Positions 60,856 through 64,000 of a stretch of 64,000 nt of DNA are shown here, one piece after another. Position numbers and translations under genes: made by a program. The stretch spans positions 1-64,000 of the forward strand of contig NZ_LGCN01000119.1 of the NCBI RefSeq assembly GCF_001279005.1, given 5' to 3'. A model generated the notes under the pieces. The model was not told the DNA's origin. It made no database searches and worked only from the letters and a program-made list of their open reading frames with translations. Position 1 is the stretch's first letter; each line of letters begins with the position of its first letter. This DNA comes from Streptomyces caelestis. Its GTDB lineage: Bacteria > Actinomycetota > Actinomycetes > Streptomycetales > Streptomycetaceae.

Positions 60856-61881
60856 ATGGCCCAGTCGGTGGGTATCAAGGACGTCGCCCGCGTCGCCGGA
60901 GTGTCCGTCGGCACGGTCTCCAACGTCATCAACCGCCCGGACACGGTCGCCGCCGAGACCCGGGCGCGGGTGCTGTCCGCCATAGACCGGCTCGGCTACG
61001 TCCGCAGCGAGTCCGCCCGTCAGCTGCGGGCCGGCCGCAGCCGCATCATGGGCCTGCTCGTCCTCGACATGGGCAACCCCTTCTTCGTCGACGTCGCGCG
61101 CGGCGCCGAACGCGCCGCGCGCGCGGCCGGGCTCGGCGTGATGGTCTGCAACAGCGCCCAGAGCCCGGACGAGGAGGCCGAGTACCTCTCCCTCTTCGCC
61201 GAGCAGCGGGTGCGGGGCGTGCTGCTCACCCCGGCGGACGCCACCGGCCGCAACATCGAGGCGTTCCGCCGGCACGGCATCCCCTTCGTGCTGGTCGACC
61301 GGGTCGCCGAGGGCACCACCGAGTGCTCGGTCTCCGTGGACGACGTGGCGGGCGGCGCGCTGGCCGTGCGGCACCTCGTCGACGCCGGCCACCGTTCCGT
61401 CGCCTACGTCTGCGGCCCGCCCGGGCTGAACCAGGTCCGGGACCGCCGCACCGGCGCCCTGAACGCCCTCGCCGAGGCCGGACTGGGCCCCGACCGCCTG
61501 CGCGAACTGCCCACCGAGCGGCTCGACGTCGCCGCCGGACGCGACGCGGGCGCCCGCCTCCTCGGACTCGCCGACCGGCCCACCGCCGTCTTCTGCGCCA
61601 ACGACCTGCTCGCCCTCGGTGTGCTCCAGGCGATGTACGCGGCCGGCGTCGGCGTCCCCGACGACCTCGCGATCGTCGGCTACGACGACATCGAGTTCGC
61701 CGCCGCGGCTGCCGTACCGCTCACCTCGGTGCGGCAGCCCGCGGTCACCATGGGCGCCCTGGCGGCCGAGCTGCTGCTGGAGGAGACCGGGAGCGGGAGC
61801 ACCGCCGAGCCGCACGAGCACCGCCGGGTCGTCCTGCGCCCGGAACTGGTGGTCCGGCGCTCCAGCCTGACGGCCCGCTGA
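60856..61881 (+). CDS. LacI-family regulator of the rhamnose genes
   Basis: A 341-residue LacI protein: GIKDVARVAGVSVGTVSNVI at the N-terminus, the minor-groove hinge ARQLRAGRSRIMGLLV and a sugar-binding core with MGNPFFVDVARGAERAARAA and CANDLLALGVLQAMYAAGVG. GGAGG lies 10 nt before the ATG. TAGTGT at 60806 may be its -10 box. Its place at the end of the rha island makes it the best candidate for binding the two TGAA(A/T)C palindromes at 54883 and 55049. Confidence 0.9.
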   Translation: MAQSVGIKDVARVAGVSVGTVSNVINRPDTVAAETRARVLSAIDRLGYVRSESARQLRAGRSRIMGLLVLDMGNPFFVDVARGAERAARAAGLGVMVCNSAQSPDEEAEYLSLFAEQRVRGVLLTPADATGRNIEAFRRHGIPFVLVDRVAEGTTECSVSVDDVAGGALAVRHLVDAGHRSVAYVCGPPGLNQVRDRRTGALNALAEAGLGPDRLRELPTERLDVAAGRDAGARLLGLADRPTAVFCANDLLALGVLQAMYAAGVGVPDDLAIVGYDDIEFAAAAAVPLTSVRQPAVTMGALAAELLLEETGSGSTAEPHEHRRVVLRPELVVRRSSLTAR

Positions 61882-61997
61882 CGGACGGTCCGCTGACGGT
61901 CGGTCCGCAAGGATTCCGTGATCCCGGGCTCGTCGGCCGGACGAACGTGTGCTGAACTGGGGCACGGTCCGACAATCCGTTCGTCCCTGGAGCCCCG

Positions 61998-63299
61998 TTG
62001 TCCGTCAGCTACCGCCAGCCCGGAGTGGTCCTCACCGACCGCCGGTTCACCGTGCCCCTCGAGCACGACGACCCCTCGGGGGAGACGATCGAGCTGTACG
62101 CGCGGGAGGTCGTCGCCGGCGACAAGGCCGGCCGGGACCTGCCCTGGCTGCTCTACCTCCAGGGCGGACCCGGCTTCGGGGCGAACCGCTTCATCGGGAA
62201 GCAGGCCTGGCTCGGCCGCGCCCTCGAGGAGTACCGCGTCCTCCTCCTCGACCAGCGCGGCACCGGCCACTCCACCCCCGCCAACCGGCAGACGCTCCCG
62301 CTGCGCGGCGGCCCCGCCGAACAGACCGACCACCTCGCCCTCTTCCGCGCCGACTCGATCGTGCGGGATTGCGAGGCCATCCGCCCCGAGGTGACCGGCG
62401 GCTCCCCCTGGACCGTGCTCGGCCAGAGCTTCGGCGGCTTCTGCACCGTCGCCTACCTGTCCACGGCCCCCGAGGGCCTCGACACCGCGCTGATCACCGG
62501 CGGACTGCCCTCCCTCGACGCCCACGCCGACGACGTCTACCGGGCGGCCTACCCGCGCGTCGAACGCAAGGTCGCCGCCCACTACGCCCGCTACCCGCAG
62601 GACGTCGAGCGCGCCCGCCGCATCGCCGACCACCTCCTGACCCGCGAGGTGGTCCTCCCGAACGGCTACCGGTTCACCGTCGAGGCGTTCCAGTCCCTCG
62701 GCCGGCTGCTCGGCGGCGGCGACGGCAGCCACCAGCTGCACTTCCTCCTCGAGGACGCCTTCGTCCGCACCCCGGGCGGCCCCGCGCTCTCCGACGCCTT
62801 CCAGGAGCAGGTCCAGGGCCTGCTGTCGTTCGCCGGCCACCCGCTGTACGCGCTCGTCCACGAGGCGATCTACGGCCGGGACGCCCGGCCCACCGCCTGG
62901 TCCGCCGAACGCGTGCGGGCCGAGTTCCCGCGGTTCGACGCGGCCAGGACGCTCGCCGGCGACGAGCCGCTGCTGTTCACCGGAGAGACCATCCACCCCT
63001 GGATGTTCGACTGCGACCCCGCGCTGCGCCCGCTGCGCGAGACCGCCGAACTGCTCGCCGCGCGCACCGACTGGACGCCCCTGTACGACCCGGCGCGCCT
63101 CGCCGTCAACGAGGTCCCGGTCGCGGCGGCCGTCTACCACGACGACATGTACGTCGACACCGCCCACTCCCTGCGCACGGCCCGCGCGATCCGCGGCCTG
63201 CGCACCTGGGTCACCGACGAGTTCGAACACGACGGCGTCCGGGCCGGCGGTCCCCGCGTCCTGGACCGGCTGCTCGCCCTGGCACGTGACGAGGTGTGA
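61998..63299 (+). CDS. proline-iminopeptidase-like alpha/beta hydrolase (S33)
   Basis: A 433-residue peptidase of family S33. The oxyanion motif is LLYLQGGPGFGANRF, the nucleophile is the Ser of LGQSFGGFCTV, and DQRGTGHSTP is the conserved strand. The late segment ends HSLRTARAIRGLRTWVTDEF with the expected acid and His region near the C-terminus. It removes N-terminal Pro or other residues from peptides. The start is a TTG at 61998 with GGAG upstream. No signal peptide is seen, so it acts in the cytosol. Confidence 0.85.
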   Translation: MSVSYRQPGVVLTDRRFTVPLEHDDPSGETIELYAREVVAGDKAGRDLPWLLYLQGGPGFGANRFIGKQAWLGRALEEYRVLLLDQRGTGHSTPANRQTLPLRGGPAEQTDHLALFRADSIVRDCEAIRPEVTGGSPWTVLGQSFGGFCTVAYLSTAPEGLDTALITGGLPSLDAHADDVYRAAYPRVERKVAAHYARYPQDVERARRIADHLLTREVVLPNGYRFTVEAFQSLGRLLGGGDGSHQLHFLLEDAFVRTPGGPALSDAFQEQVQGLLSFAGHPLYALVHEAIYGRDARPTAWSAERVRAEFPRFDAARTLAGDEPLLFTGETIHPWMFDCDPALRPLRETAELLAARTDWTPLYDPARLAVNEVPVAAAVYHDDMYVDTAHSLRTARAIRGLRTWVTDEFEHDGVRAGGPRVLDRLLALARDEV

Positions 63300-63345
63300 G
63301 CCGGGAGCCGGGTGGGATGCCGGTGCGGCGGGTTAGTCTGCGGTC

Positions 63346-64000
63346 ATGACCGAGCCGACGATCAGTCAACTCCAGCCCTTACCCGACGACTGGCAGCGCG
63401 CCCTGGCCGTGGTGGCCCACCCGGACGACCTCGAGTACGGCTGCGCGGCGGCGATCGCGTCCTGGACCGACGCCGGCCGCGAGGTCTCCTACGTCCTGGC
63501 GACCCGCGGCGAGGCGGGCATCGACACCCTGGAACCGGCGACGTGCGGCCCGCTCAGGGAGCGGGAGCAGCGGGCGAGCGCGGCCGTGGTCGGCGTGTCG
63601 GAGGTCCGCTTCCTCGACCACCCGGACGGGGTCGTCGAGTACGGCCCCGCGCTGCGCCGGGACATCGCCGCCGAGATCCGCCGGTACCGGCCCGAGCTGG
63701 TGATCACCCTGAACCACCGGGACACCTGGGGCGGCACCGCCTGGAACACCCCGGACCACCTGGCCGTCGGGCGGGCCACGCTCGACGCGGCCGGTGACGC
63801 CGGCAACCGGTGGATCTTCCCGGAGCTGACCGAGCGGGGCCTGGAGCCCTGGGACGGCGTGCGCTGGGTGGCGGTCGCCGGTTCCACCGCCCCCACGCAC
63901 GCCGTGGACGCGACGGCCGGGCTGGAGCGTGCGGTCGCCTCGCTGCTCGAACACCGGACCTACATCGAGGCGTTGACCGACGAGGACCCGGAGGCGTACG
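63346..64000 (+). CDS. PIG-L family deacetylase, 3' end outside window, TTA codon 12
   Basis: The frame is open to the window end (at least 218 residues). The zinc motif is [19 protein letters not shown]; later parts are [25 protein letters not shown] and [20 protein letters not shown] with the second His/Asp site. Members deacetylate sugars such as GlcNAc-inositol or mycothiol conjugates; which one is not clear. Codon 12 (63379-63381) is TTA, the rare leucine codon read by the bldA tRNA in Streptomyces, so translation may depend on development. Confidence 0.85.
   Translation, partial: MTEPTISQLQPLPDDWQRALAVVAHPDDLEYGCAAAIASWTDAGREVSYVLATRGEAGIDTLEPATCGPLREREQRASAAVVGVSEVRFLDHPDGVVEYGPALRRDIAAEIRRYRPELVITLNHRDTWGGTAWNTPDHLAVGRATLDAAGDAGNRWIFPELTERGLEPWDGVRWVAVAGSTAPTHAVDATAGLERAVASLLEHRTYIEALTDEDPEAY

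Overview
The window is 64 kb of very GC-rich DNA with strong G/C preference at third codon positions. It has many GTG starts, frequent 1-8 nt gene overlaps, only one in-frame TTA codon that I found, and ergothioneine and L-rhamnose gene sets. Together these point to a Streptomyces chromosome, probably outside the central core. From memory, the gene content resembles the SCO0800-SCO0931 stretch of S. coelicolor; I could not run a comparison. I see no rRNA, tRNA, CRISPR array, prophage, intact insertion sequence or large secondary-metabolite cluster.

Layout. (1) 1-6.1 kb: edge of a secreted Pro-rich gene, a two-repeat lipoprotein, a SAM methyltransferase overlapping a PAS-GGDEF-EAL protein (RmdA type), a small NTF2-like protein and a LysR regulator. 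(2) 6.2-12.5 kb: succinate dehydrogenase sdhCAB with a promoter that predicts a leaderless mRNA, then ornithine-lipid genes olsBA and a PRC-barrel/DUF2382 stress-type protein. (3) 12.5-20.2 kb: LLM oxidoreductase, HAD phosphatase, dodecin, an orphan sugar-binding lipoprotein under a DasR-like operator, and the ergothioneine operon egtABCD on the minus strand. (4) 20.4-29.2 kb: small accessory genes (PemK/MazF-like protein, CoA transferase, phosphoribosyltransferase, archease, CBS, VOC, nucleotidyltransferase, isochorismatase-like, PNPOx-like, LysR) and two decayed genes, a PARG-like macrodomain protein and an amidase. (5) 29.4-37.6 kb: a TetR gene and a divergent PaoABC-type molybdenum aldehyde oxidoreductase operon with its XdhC-type maturase, then an FMN reductase/TetR pair and an orphan LacI.

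(6) 37.8-42.6 kb: thioredoxin with a SigR-type promoter, divergent from a lipoamide-dehydrogenase-like flavoprotein, then peptide deformylase, a PepSY membrane protein and a TPR protein. (7) 42.7-47.0 kb: an operon of CPBP protease, histidine kinase and response regulator, then a His/Met-rich membrane protein and an ECF sigma factor. (8) 47.0-61.9 kb: a catabolic island for L-rhamnose. Uptake is by the rhaT/P/Q/S ABC transporter, then mutarotase (rhaM), isomerase (rhaI), kinase (rhaB) and an aldolase/lactaldehyde-dehydrogenase fusion (rhaEW). The adjoining lutABC genes can turn the L-lactate product into pyruvate. LacI-type palindromes sit at both divergent promoters, a LacI regulator closes the island, and a BNR-propeller gene next to rhaM has lost its middle. 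(9) 62-64 kb: an S33 peptidase and a PIG-L deacetylase that runs off the end and carries the one TTA codon.

Several intergenic gaps carry perfect or near-perfect hairpins (up to 28-bp arms) that look like terminators. A composite GC-rich repeat recurs in at least five gaps and is split by one small gene at 4.7-5.2 kb.
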